Of a stretch of DNA of 64,000 nt, positions 1-11,900 are shown piece after piece. The notes under the pieces were generated by a model. It made no database searches, was not told where the DNA came from, and saw only the letters and a list, made by a program, of their open reading frames with translations. Origin of the DNA: Petaurus breviceps papuanus (lineage: Eukaryota > Chordata > Mammalia > Diprotodontia > Petauridae); assembly GCA_028583685.1 (NCBI GenBank), contig JAMXIF010000073.1:3026035-3090034 (forward strand), in the 5' to 3' direction. Position 1 is the stretch's first letter, and each line of letters starts with the position of its first letter. A program made the position numbers and the translations under genes.

Positions 1-702
1 CCCCAGAAGGGAAAATGGGAGAGAGCCCCAGCAGGGAAAATGGGAGAGAGCCCCAGAAGGGAGAATGGGACTGAGCCCCAGAAGGGAAAATGGGAGAGAA
101 CCCCAGAAGGGAAAATGGGAGAGAACCCCCGAAGGGAAAAATGGGAGAGAACCCCAGAAGAGAAAAATGGGAGAGAACCCCAGAAGGGAGAAATGGGAGA
201 GAACCCAAGAAGGAAAAATGGGAGAGAACCCCAGAAGGGAAAATGGGAGAGAACCCCAGAAGGGAAAATGGGAGAGAACCCCAGCAGGGGAAATGGGAGA
301 GAGCCCCAGCAGGGAAAAATGGGAGATAAACCCGGAAGGGAAAAATGGGAGAGAGCCCCAGAAGGGAAAAATGGGAGAGAACCCCAGAAGGGAAAAATGG
401 GAGAGAACCCCAGAAGGGAAAATGGGAGAGAGCCCCAGAAGGGAAAAATGGGAGAGAACCCCAGAAGGGAAAATGGGAGAGAACCCCAGAAGGGAAAATG
501 GGAGAGAACCCCAGAAGGGAAAATGGGAGAGAACTCCAGAAGGGAAAATGGGAGAGAACCCCAGAAGGGAAAAATGGGAGAGAACCCCAGAAGGGGAAAT
601 GGGAGAGAACCCCAGAAGGGAAAATGGGAGAGAACCCCAGAAGGGAAAAATGGGAGAGAACCCCAGAAGAGAAAAATGGGAGAGAACCCCAGAAGGGAGG
701 TG
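1..702. repeat. 25/26-bp minisatellite, about 28 copies, cut by the window edge
   Basis: The unit is close to GGGAAAATGGGAGAGAACCCC plus AGAA. Copies vary by one A in the A-run (25 or 26 bp) and by a few G/A and C/G changes. The + strand is strongly purine-rich. The unit has no stop in any forward frame, so all three forward frames stay open for 80 to 223 codons with peptides of repeating GENPRRE/WERTPEG type; these are repeat artefacts, not genes. It lies in the last visible intron of TGFBRAP1, immediately left of an L2 fragment, and continues off the left edge. Confidence 0.95.
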
Positions 703-895
703 CTCAAGTGAAAGAAGACTGGGAGTCTTCCTGTAGGAGATGGGATTTCAGTGAGGTCTTAAAGAAAGCTGGGGAAGTCCGGAGGCAGAGATGAGGGAAA
801 GCACTGCAGTTATGCTTTGGAGCTGGGAGATGGAAAGTCTCATAGGAGGAAAAGTCAGGAAGCCCACATCCCTCTCTAGGGAGAACACAAGGAAT
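703..895 (-). mobile_element. L2 LINE fragment (3' region)
   Basis: Read on the minus strand it gives the L2 motif of lysine/cysteine-poor text ending in a segment equivalent to 'CATCTCCTACAGGAAG', the same as the 3' part of the longer L2 copies at 3.7-4 kb and 59.6 kb. The minisatellite starts exactly at its left end. Confidence 0.6.
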
Positions 896-1104
896 TCTTG
901 TGTTTAAGTGTCCTTTCCTAATATTTCTCTTTCTGATCATTCCCAGGAGGGAAGAAGTGGAGACAGCTGCATCATGCTGCTGTTGCCACCCCACTAACAC
1001 CATGTTTGAATGGGGATTGACTTTGTTTTTTTATGGGGACTTACTTTTGAATCATCATGACTACAGAGAAGAAAAATTATAAAGGGAGTCACTTGTTAAT
1101 AAAC

Positions 1105-1216
1105 ATTAACAATAAAGTTAACAACAAGCTGTGTGGTGTATGGGGTCATCATGTTGAACCTGAAGTCAGGGAGACCTGGGTCAGACTTCTGCCTTAAACA
1201 CCAATAAGCTGTGTGA
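1105..1216 (+). mobile_element. tRNA-derived SINE fragment
   Basis: Contains the GTCAGGGAGACCTGGGT core followed by AGCTGTGTGATCC, the standard body of the marsupial tRNA-type SINEs in this window. It stops abruptly where the BovB-like composite starts. Confidence 0.6.
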
Positions 1217-1435
1217 TCCTTTGTTTAATTATTTCTATTGTGTCTGACTCTGTGATCCCATTTGGAATTTTCTTGGCAAAGATACTGGAGTGATTTGCCA
1301 TTTCCTTAACCAGCTCATTTTATACAGATGAGGACCTGGGGCAAACAGGGTTAAGTGACTTGCCCAGGGTCACCCAGCTAGTAAGTGTCTAAGGCCACAT
1401 TTGAACTCATGATTCTTCCTGAATCCAAGTCCTGT
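1217..1435 (+). mobile_element. RTE/BovB-like composite SINE
   Basis: The head (to about 1305) contains a TGTCTGACTC...GATCCCATTTGG block and ACTGGAGTGATTTGCCATTT, which resembles the tail of RTE-BovB. The back half is a THER/MIR-type tail with CAGGGTTAAGTGACTTGCCC and ACCCAGCTAGTAAGTGTCT. It is the only clear copy in the window. Confidence 0.55.
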
Positions 1436-1545
1436 GTGACTCTGGGACAAGCTATTTAACCTCTCTGTCTCTCAGTTTCCTCATCTGTAAAATGAGAAGG
1501 TTGGATTTGAGCATTTCTGATTCTCTAAACTCATGATCCTATGAA
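1436..1545 (+). mobile_element. MIR/THER-type SINE tail
   Basis: Carries the hallmark CTCAGTTTCCTCATCTGTAA followed by AATGAGAAGGTTGGA, the conserved tail shared by many copies below. Confidence 0.65.
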
Positions 1546-1651
1546 TGAGGAACTAAAAACAAAAACAACTCCATGACTCCCACCCCCCCCCATCCCACCC
1601 CAATTTTCTTTTGTAAACAGGCCAAACGTGATTTGCTAAAACCCCCCTCAC

Positions 1652-2085
1652 CTTATCATGTTTGTAGAGCACATTTTCTGCTTTGGCCAAGCCCAGTGCG
1701 GCTTGAGTCATCCTCCTGGTGTGAAGGCTTTCCCTCATGGCCTTGGTAAGGAAAGGGGCCAGCAGTTGAACTGACCAGGTGTCAGGCACCAGCTGTAAAA
1801 CCTGAGCTGCATCAAACTCGGTGGCGTGGTGGTTCAAGAGATCCACAGCAGCCAGGACCAGGTCACAGTCGGAGGGTCCTGGCTTTAGGTAAACAGAGAG
1901 CAGCATGTGGAAGAGCCGCTGCCGGTACCGAGCATCTTTACTCTGAGAACTCCACAGGCAGTAATCCTTGGCCGCAGAGAAGTCTTTGAGCTCGTGCACC
2001 AGGATGTGCAGCGCCTGGTCATGCTCCTCCAGCTTCCCGTGTAATATGGCACTTTCCATGTGAAGACTGCTTCCCTGGATTTTAT
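1652..2085 (-). CDS. TGFBRAP1: TGFBRAP1 coding exon c10: end of clathrin-type repeat
   Basis: 434 nt, phase 1 in and phase 0 out. The acceptor is tttgacag, the donor gtgagg. It encodes residues 658-802, with HMESAILHGKLEEHDQALHI, AAVDLLNHHATEFDAAQVLQ, PDTWSVQLLAPFL and ending AENVLYKHDK. Human has DK at the same place followed by 58 more residues with a CxxC-type motif; those are not found between 1 and 1651, so the last exon lies beyond the left edge. The frame stays open a further 30 codons or so into the intron, which is simple read-through. Confidence 0.96.
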
Positions 2086-5000
2086 CTGTCAAAGGGGAGA
2101 AACTGCTTAAGAATCAGGTGGGGATGTAACCCAGAGGCACACCTGGGCCATACAGCACTTCTCCCTAAGTTCCAATCCCACTCCATTTGCCTTTTACTTT
2201 AGGAATGTATGCAAGTAAAATTCATTACAAAAAACACACCTAGCCGGGGAGACGACAGATGTTGCTAAATGCTGCCATCTAGATGACTAAGTCAATGCTT
2301 TCACGTACCTTCACACTTAGTATTTAGGCCCTGGGAAATCAGACACAACACAGACTCTATTACAATTACAAATGACCCTGGAATGATTATTTCTCAAAAT
2401 TTCAGAAATAGAGACATCAAATGTTTCAGCAGAGAAAAGGCCCTGGAGAGAACTCAGATTTACAGCTTCACCAATAACCTCCAATTCTAAAAGAAAGTCT
2501 CTCATTTACTTCAAGTGGGCACTGCCCGCTGCCACATAAAAAAGCCATCTCAAAGGAGATAGTATTATGAGACACCTAGCACAGTGCCTGGCATAAAGAA
2601 GTGTCACAGAACTGCTTATTCCCCACCCCCTTCCCCATCTTTAGCATATACTGGAAAAATAATAGGCACACCAAAGTCACTGACTCCCTACCCTATGCCA
2701 ATTTATAGTTGCCTTGATAGAAAGTTACATGAGTTGAGTGAATCTACATATTAAAATTATTTCTAAAGATGTTCTAGTATTTCTGCAATCTAATCTTTAA
2801 ATTATAGAAGGCATCATAATCTGATGGAAAAAGAAAAACTTGAGTTCTAATCTCATTTCAGCCTTATGTAAGCTGTGTAAATTATTTCATTTCTGTGCCT
2901 CCAATTGCACAGCTGTAAAATGGGAACAGTAATAAAAGGGCCCAGAATATCACCAAGGGATATTCTGAGGACAGATGGGGAAATGGAACAGAATTGGGGT
3001 ATGTATAGTTTTGTGTAACTCTGGTTTGAGGGGGACAGTTTAAGACCTTCCTAATGAATTCCTTGTCTTCACTGTGTCCCTCTAGCCTTCCCTGTTTTCC
3101 CAATCTATCACAGCTTCTCTGGCCTCACTTTCTCCCTTTAGAGACTTCACTAGTACAACTCTATGCTCTCCTCTAACCCTGACTCCTTGACCCCATGTCC
3201 TGGCTAAATTCTAACACTGTTATTCCCTTCACTTATCTCCCACCATCTGCCCTTCTCTGTTTAAGTCAACATTTATTAAGTGTCTACTATATGCCAGTCA
3301 CTATGTTAAGCAACAGGGTACAAAGAAAGGCACAAACAGTCCCTGCTCTCAAGAAGCTCAGTCCAACTGGAGACAATATGCATGTACAGATATGTCTCAC
3401 ACACACAATATATTCTACATATTATATATTGTATGTTACACATATCTTGTTATTTGTGTCACATATAGCTACATATATAGTAAATATTATGTATGTAAAT
3501 AAATATACTGTGTCATATCTATCTTGTTTGCACATAGTTGGGTGTCTCTCTCCCATTATATTTACATATGTATATCAAATTATATGTAGTTCTCATATAT
3601 ACTTAGAGGTGTGGGTTTATGTGTATTGTTCATGTATACATACATGCACACATACATATACTCTGTGTGTATCACACACACACAGGATTAACTAAAATAA
3701 TCTTAAAAGAAAGGTACTAGCATTAACCAAGATTGGGAAGGGCTTCCTGCAGAAGGTAGGGTTTCAGTTTAGATTGAGGGAAGCTAGAGAAACTAGAAAG
3801 ACATGGCAAGGTAGCCATAAGAATCTATGGAGCTGAAGACAACTTATCTCGTATGAAGAACAGCAAGAAGGCCAGAGTCACTGGATCACAGAGTATCTGG
3901 AAAGGAGTAAGGTACAAGAAGTAGAAGTAAGGTAAAGGGAGGGGGTCAGGTCATGAAGGACTTTAAAAGCCAAACAGAGGATTTTATAGTTGATCCTTCT
4001 GGTTAATGCGAGCCACTAGAGTTTATTGACTGGGAGCTGGTTGACGTGATTAGACCTACGTTTTAGAAAGAGCAATTTGAGAAATGAGTGGAGGCCAGAC
4101 TGGGATGAGGGGAGACCTGAGGCTGCAAAATGAACCAGAAGGCCCCTGCAGTAATAAAGATGTGAAATGACAAGGTCTCATAGCAGGGTGGTGGAAGTGT
4201 CAGAGGAGAAAAGGGCTATATATGAGAGATGTCACTGAAGGTGTCAATGACAGGACTTGCCAACTGATTAAATATACGAGGGTGAGAGTGAAGAGTCAAG
4301 GTTATGAGCCTGCGTAATGGAAAAGATAGCGGCACCCTTGACAATAATGGGGAAGTCAGGAAGAGGGAAGAGTTCAGGGGGGAAGATAATGAGTTCAGTT
4401 TTGGACAGATTTAATTTGAGGTGTCTAAGGGACATCCAGCTTGAAATATATAAAAGGCAGTTAGAGATGCACAACAGAAATCAAGAGAAGGGTTAAGGCT
4501 GGATAAATGGATCTGAGGATCATTGGCAGAGAGATGATGCCTGAATTCATGGGAACTGACGAGATCACCAAGTGAAACAGCATAGAACGAGAGGACCCAA
4601 GACAGACCCTTGAAGGATCCATGGTTAGTGGTTGTGACCTGGATGAAGGACTGAGTATTCAGGCAGGAGGAAAACCAAGAGAAAATCATGAAAACTTAGA
4701 GAGAGGAGACTATTAAGGAATAAGAGAGGGTCAACAATAGTAAAAGCTAAAAAGATAAGCACTAAGAAAAGACTGTTAGATTTGGTGATTAAGAGATCAT
4801 TGGTAATTTTAAAGAAAGCCGTTTCTTTGATGTCAGAAGCCAAACTTCAGTGAGTTAAAAAAAAGTGAGAAGTGGAAGGAAGTGGAAGCATGGATGATCT
4901 TCTTAACAAGTTTAGCCATGAAAGGGAGGAGAGATATAGGACACAGCTAGCAGGGTTGGATCAAATTAGGATGGTTTTTTAAGTATGAGAGAGACATGTG

Positions 5001-5936
5001 TGTGTTCGTAGGCAGCAGAGAAACATCTGTACAAAGGGAGAGACTAAAGATTAATGAGAGTGGGGATAACAGAGGAGCCAATCCTTTGGAGAAGAGGGGA
5101 AGGAATGGGACCATTTGTGCAGGTGAAGGGGTGTGGCAAGGAGAAGAGCCATTTCTTCATGTGAAACAGGGGTTAAGGAAGAAATCGTGGCAGAGGCAGC
5201 TCAATGACGTAAGGGGAGAGGGCAGTGCTCAGAGAATGGCCTCTACTTTTTCAGTGAAATAGTAGGTAAAGTTCTCAGCTGAGACAGTGGGGGAAGGAGG
5301 AGGCATGGAAGATTTGAGGAAGGATGGAAAGATCTGGAAAAGACCCTGTCATGACTGAGACAGTGAATCTGAGGAAGCTGCTGTAGAATTGTGGTAACTG
5401 GGTGCACAACAAATTTATGTGATATAATCTCAAAAGGACCCTGAGAATTATACAGTAATACTTGTATTTTTCCCTCACACTCCATCATACTTCCCTCAGA
5501 TGCTGTCCACTACCAGCCTCCTAAGATCCCTTCCCCATTCCTTATTGCTAGAGGATTTAACTTCTTAATTCATTAAGAAAATCAAGGCTATGAGCCACGA
5601 CCTCTCTCTTCTTCCTATTTCACAATTCAAAACTCTACTTCTTTATCCTCCGCTCTGTTATTTGCTTCACTATCTGGAGAAGAGGTGGCCCTTTTCCTTG
5701 ACAAATCCAACCTCTTGACTTGATCCTTCCTTTCCATAAGCTTCCCCCTTCAATCATTTTCTTGCTCTTCTTCAATTACTCTTTATATACTAGCTCCTCC
5801 TTCCCTGCTGCGTATAAACAGGCCCAGGTCTCCCTACCATCAAAAATAAAACAAGGTGTGGCTAGGTGGCACAGTGAGTAAAGTGCCAAGCCCGGAGTCA
5901 GGAGGACCTGAGTTCAGTTCTGGCCTCAGACACTTA

Positions 5937-5982
<46 letters not shown>

Positions 5983-8900
5983 GCTGTGTAACCTTGGGCA
6001 AGTTACTTAACCCCAATTGCCCTCCAAAAGGCAAAAAAAAAAAACCCAAAAACCAAAACTTTGGGGCGACTAAGTGGTGCAGTGCAGTGAATAGAGCACT
6101 GGCCCTGGAGTCAGGAGGACCTGGGTTCAAATCTGGCCTCAGACACTTGACACACTTACTTACCCATGTGACTTTGGGCAAGTCACCCCCAACTGCCCTC
6201 CAAAAAGCAAAAAACAAAAAACAAGAAAAACAAAAAAACCCTTTGACTCTACCAGACCCTCAAGCTGTCATTCTATATTTCTTCTCCCTTTTACAATCAA
6301 ACTCGTAGGGGGAAAAAAAAGCCTCACACTCATTGTTTCCACTTCTACACCTTGAACTCTTTTAAGAAAATACTTTTATTCTTAACTTAAATAACAAATA
6401 AGAGCATTTACATAAACAGGACACAAAAAGATAACTCCATATGAAAACATAATTTTCATTTCATACTGTTTACTTTATTAAAAAGTATACAATGAATTCT
6501 AAAGCCGTCCTCAAAGCTGTCCTGCTTGCCTGTGCCTCCTTCTAAACCTTTTTCTCTTCTTTTCTTGGGGGGGGGTGGGAGGCAGCCCCCCAACTAAAAA
6601 TAGAGACAAAGAACCTCTACACATTTCTAAACCCTTTGTAATATGGCTTTTGATCCCCCTATGGACTGAAACTGTCCTTCCAACAATGAGTCTGTGGTGT
6701 TTCTTTGGCCTCCAATCTAACTGACCTGATTTCTGATGCTGTTAAGAAGCCTCTCCATATGCTAGCTATTGTTTCCTGGTTTCTTCTGCATATCTGTTTC
6801 TGCTCAATCTCCCTTGGTATGTGTGTCTGTCTCTCTCATAAAATGTTAGATCTGTAGTTAAGAAGACCCGAGTTTGAATCCCACATCTTACTACGTGTGT
6901 GATCTTAATTCACTTCACCTATCTGGGGGCTCAGTTTCCTCATCAGTATAATGGGTTTAGAAATACTTGTAGTACTTACCTCACAGGTTCACTGTGAAGC
7001 TCAAAGTCTATATAAATGTTAGCTATTATTTAACTATGATCTCTATTCCAATGATATGCAAGTTTTCATATTCAACCCTAATCTCTGTCCTGAACTCTAG
7101 TTCTATATTGTTGATTGTCTGCTAGACACATCCACCTAGTCTGCCCACTGGCATTGCAAATTTGGCCTATCCAAAATGGGACTTGTTCTCTTCCCAACTA
7201 AACACACTCACATTCCGATCTCTCTCTTTCTGCTGAAAGCACTCTCACGTTTCTAGTCACCAAGGTTCTCCACCTCAAGAATTAACTCCTCCCCTTCCTT
7301 CACCTTCTAAATCCAATTAGTTGCCAAGCCTCGCCAACAGAATCTCGGCACCTTACACCCATCCTCTTCCTTCCGCCTCACTTCCGAACTGGATTGGCAG
7401 TGCCATTAGTGGTTCCTGGGCTCCTTTCTTTTATGTTTCTTCCTCCCCAATTCATCCTCCTCACAGCTGCCAAACTCATCTTCTTAAGGAATCTGACCAT
7501 GGTATCAGCCTGCTCAAAAATCTTTGATGGCTCCCTATTTCCTCTAGGATAAAAAACATACTTCTCAGGCTGGCATTTAAAACCCTCCACAATCTACCCT
7601 CCAGATTTATTTTGCATCACTCTCCTTCACACAATCTATCTTCTGGCCAAACTGGCTTACTAATTGTTTCCCAAGATTCTTACTCCATCTCCTTTCTCCA
7701 TGCCTTTACACAGACTTTCCAAACCCAGGCCCTGAAATGTCCTCCTTCCTCACCCCTTCCTCTTAGACTGTAAGCTCCCTCCAAGGTTCAGGCAGTATAT
7801 CACCACCTTGGCTAAGCTCCTCTTAATTTCCCTAGTTGTTACTGTAAATTGTCCTCTGGTTTACACAATATAGCTCTCTGGCAGAATGCAAGATACTTAA
7901 GGACAAGCACAGATTCATTTTTGTATCCTCAGCACCTAATATAGTGCCCTGCACACAGTGTATGCTTAATAAACGTTTGCTTTGAATTTCTAATTTTGGA
8001 GAGTATCTACAACATTATATATATCCATATGATCCATAGCTTAATGATGATTCAATTCAATAAGAATTAACGAAATGAGCCAGACGGGACGTAAGAAGAC
8101 ATTTAGCCCAACATCCTCATTTTGTAGATGAGGAAGCTGAGGTAGAGAGAATCAATGATCCACCCAAGACATAGAGGTAGTAAGTCGAAGAGACAAGATT
8201 TGAATCGTGGTCTCCTGACACCAGACCTGGCACCCTTTCCACGACACCATCCTGGCTCTAGCAATATAAAGATAAAAAAGGGCACAGTCACTACTCTCAA
8301 AAAACTTACAACATACTAGAGGGCTATGGCATCTACAATAACTACAACGTGGCTAAAAGTGCTAAGAGAATACAAAGGAAAGATCCAAACAAGGTGTGAA
8401 GCTGGAAGAGAGCGCTATCCCAGCTGGTGGGAGGCAGGGATGTCTTCACAGAAGATGTATTGCCTAACCTGGAGCTGGAAGGAAGGGAGGCATTTAAACA
8501 GAAGGATAAGGGGGTAGATGTCATTGGTCCAGTTTGATTGCTGTGGCATTAAATTCGTCAAGTGGAACAGCAGTGTGAGTTCAAACTAGAAAGCTATCTT
8601 GGGGACAACAATGTGAAAGGTCTTGAATATCAAGAGAGTCTGAAGCTTTCCTGCATATTTTAGAAACAAATGTTTTTAATAATGTCTTCTACAAAATATT
8701 CTATTGAGTATTTACTTATTCTTATTTTTATTTACTATAATTTTAATGGGATGTAAGATCTTCCCTATTCATTAATAGGCCTCACATGGAGCCCATTAAG
8801 GGAAGCTTGCTTAGGGGCTTGCTTGTAGGAAGGCTTTCACACTTTTTGTTCATTTCTAATTAGGCACTGAGTCATGAGGGTTGCGATGCCCTCTAGCTCT

Positions 8901-11900
8901 AAAAAAGGGTATATATATACTCTGAAGTTAGCATTTTGCTTTGGGGCCACTCATTGGAAGAGTGTTCTTGTGATCTGATCAGATGAGACTCTGGGTGGAA
9001 GTTAAGGAGCCCCCTGGCTTTGAAAAACCCACATGTTGGTGCTTCTTTCTCTGGTAACTATGTATGTATTGCTTTGGTCAGACAGTTGGATCTGTCTGTT
9101 GATCTGTGATAATTTCTCAGACAGTTAGAAGCCCTGTCTGTTGGTATTAATTTCTCTGTTTGTATTTTCTCTGAAGTTCAGGGTGCTGACTTTTCCCTTG
9201 AACTAGTGAATGTAATTAAAAAAGACTGTTGACCCCTTGAACACCTATCTTTCCTAGTAAAGCAGATCTAAGAACCTGTGCTAGGAAGCAGTCATCCTGG
9301 GTATGGCCATGTGGTTGCTACTACACTTTACCTAAAAGGTTTTTTAAAAAAGAGCCTAATTAACATGTAGTTATGTTCAATTTTCTTTTGGACCAGATCT
9401 GTGATTTCAATGGTATAGGGAACTCCAAGAGAAGAAAATTCCCTTCACCAATGCAAACTGGCACCTTTGCTGCAACTTAGAGCCTTGGAAAACCTCTAGG
9501 GCCCTAAAGGTAAGTGACTTGCCCTGGGTCAGAGGCAGAGCTTGAACCCAAGATCTCCTGAACCTGAGATCAATCCTCTATCCATTATGATATGCTGCCT
9601 CTCCATTAACTTTAATAATATTAACTAATAATATTACAGTTTACATTTACATGGGGCCTTACAGTTTACAAAGGACTCTCAAATATATCTCATTGGATCT
9701 TCACAACACGTCTGTGAGAAAGGCAAGGCAATTACTATTCTCTTCATTTTATAGATGAGAAAACTAAACTTCAGAGAGGCTGGGTGATTCTTCTAGAGTA
9801 ACACAGTAAGGAAGCTGAAAACTACAACTCAGGTCTTCTAAACTGAAGTCCAGGTCAGTTTCTACTATGATATGGCCATCTCCCATATAAACAAGGAGTT
9901 TTAGGACAGATTTTATCATATTTGAGGAACGTTTTGAGGGCTTTCAAAGAAAAATCACTATAAAACTATTATTCATATTAATTTACTTATGAACAAATAC
10001 AAATCTTATAACTCAATAAAGCAAGAAATCACAGAATTCAATATGGAGTGTTCATCAAATGAAATAATTACCACCAAACTATACACTTGTACCTGCCTAT
10101 TGATTTGCAGCCTTAAAATATTGCCATTTAGTATCCCAGGGAAGCATACTACTGTTGGGCTGAACTACACAGTAAAGTAACTGGTTAAAAAAACTTAGAG
10201 AGATTTTTAAATTGTACTTCCAAAAAGGCAGGAGGCAAATCACTGGCTCAAGGAGAAGGAAATGGGGATGGAGCTGATGGCTTGAGAAGGCTTGGAATAG
10301 CTGCTATGAAAAACACAATTAAGTTAATCTGAGATTAATTAAAGGATTTAAAAAAGTCAAAGCTGAGACTGGCATGAATTTGTAGCATGCCTAGTCAATG
10401 GTTTTATGATATCTTCCAAAAAGCATTCAGCAGTTTAAGAAATGGCTGATGTCAGTAGGTGTAGGTGTGATTCACTGTTGCCTTTAAATGTAAAAATTGA
10501 ACTATTAGTGCCAGAGTACTGTTAAAGAGTCAGGCTTCCCTTCCCCATGACCCTTCTTTTCCTGAGGGTGGGGACAGAGTATTAGAATCCACTTTCCTGG
10601 GTCAGATTCAGAAGGAAAAAGTGTGGCAAACATCAAAGAAAGTTCCAAAACACATCCAACACAGAATCATATGCTAAGGCTCATGAAAGTGCTGGTGATC
10701 ATGTCATGCCAACTCTTCAACCCAGAAAACAGATACTGAGTAGGGCAGAACCTTAAGACATGCATATCTCTGCTTCCTGTAAATCCAAATCAATGCCACA
10801 TTCATTGAGCAAAGGACAAGACCTTGTGCAAAGTGAGACATGACTATAGTTAGAAACTTCAGAGAGATAACTGTGTGTGTGGGGGGGGGGGAGAAGGGAG
10901 GATGCTTTGAAATGGTGGGAAGAATGCTGGACTCTGAAGAGCGAGGCTCAGACTTAAGTAGCTGTGTGACTTTAAGCAAGTCTTTTAACCTCTCTGAGTC
11001 CCAGTTTCCTCATTTGTAAAGTGGGAATAAGAGAACCCTCATAACCTGCTTCAAAGAGCAGCTAGGGAGAGAGCAGTCAGTAAATACAAAGCATCTTGCA
11101 GAGGTGAGCGGTTACCTCAGGGGGCTGAATCTTGTGATGAAGTGGATCTTACCTATCAGACAGTGGACTCTGTACAGATCAGATTTTTGAAGCAGACTTC
11201 GTAGCTTTGCCTGAGTTTCAGTCACTTCTGCACAGTTACCATTTGCACTGGGCTTCTGCTGAAGCACTTTCTCTAGATAGAGGATGGCTAAGTGGGTGTG
11301 ATACTCTTCCTTCTGTAGATAAGGAATAAATGATAAATACATATATATCATACACCTTATCTTAACAGAGGAACCCAAATAACTCCCTTTTAACTGAAAT
11401 TACTAACACTAATTAACAAACACTCCCACGGCACTTTAAGGTTTACAAAGCTTTTTCCCCACCTCCAATCCCTTTACAAAAATCATAAAGGATAAGACAC
11501 AGGACAAACTTGTGACTTCAAAGCTATTCTAGAAGCCGCAACACAAATAAGGCAAATTAGAAATCTTAGGTGAAGAGATCTGCCTCTTGCAATGAAACAT
11601 TTTTTTAATAAGGATTCACTTTCAGGGGTGGGGAATGTGCGGCCTCGAGGTTACATGTGGCCCTCAGTGTAGTGCTCTGATGAAATCCACACTTCACAGA
11701 ACCAATCTTTTAAGGGGATTTATTCTGTGAAGTCTGGATTTAGTCCAAGGGCCGCACTTGAGGACCCGGAGGGCCACATGCGGCTTCCAGGCCTCCTGCA
11801 GGTTCCCTGCCTGCTGATCTCAGACTCTGTAGAAGGAAGCCAGCAGGATTCATTCTGTGAAGTCTGGATTTAGTCCAAGGGCTGCACTCGAGGACCCAGA

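Larger units (their letters stand above)
5490..7990 (+). mobile_element. L2 LINE, sense orientation, in pieces, with nested SINEs
   Basis: Pieces at about 5490-5850, 6240-6360, 6640-6840 and 7030-7990 read like successive parts of L2 in order. They end in the typical tail with ATCCTCAGCACCTAATATAG and ATGCTTAATAAACG. They are separated by two WSINE1-like copies (5858-6238), a short L1-like piece (6362-6520) and a MIR-type SINE (6845-7030). It lies tail-out next to the oppositely oriented L2 at 3.3-5.5 kb. Confidence 0.65.

Noticed and set aside
40-794. Long forward open frames of 149-223 codons over the first 0.8 kb
   Set aside because: They are three-frame read-through of the 25/26-bp minisatellite, with no start context or homology, and lie antisense in an intron.
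1-1651. The last TGFBRAP1 coding exon in the left 1.65 kb
   Set aside because: No minus-strand frame there resembles the expected C-terminal 58 residues with the cysteine motif.
4268-4843. Minus-strand frames of 68-92 codons as new genes
   Set aside because: Their peptides are L2 reverse-transcriptase fragments in several frames.
5840-6308. Open frames on both strands over 5840-6308
   Set aside because: They read through two WSINE1-like SINEs and a CA microsatellite.
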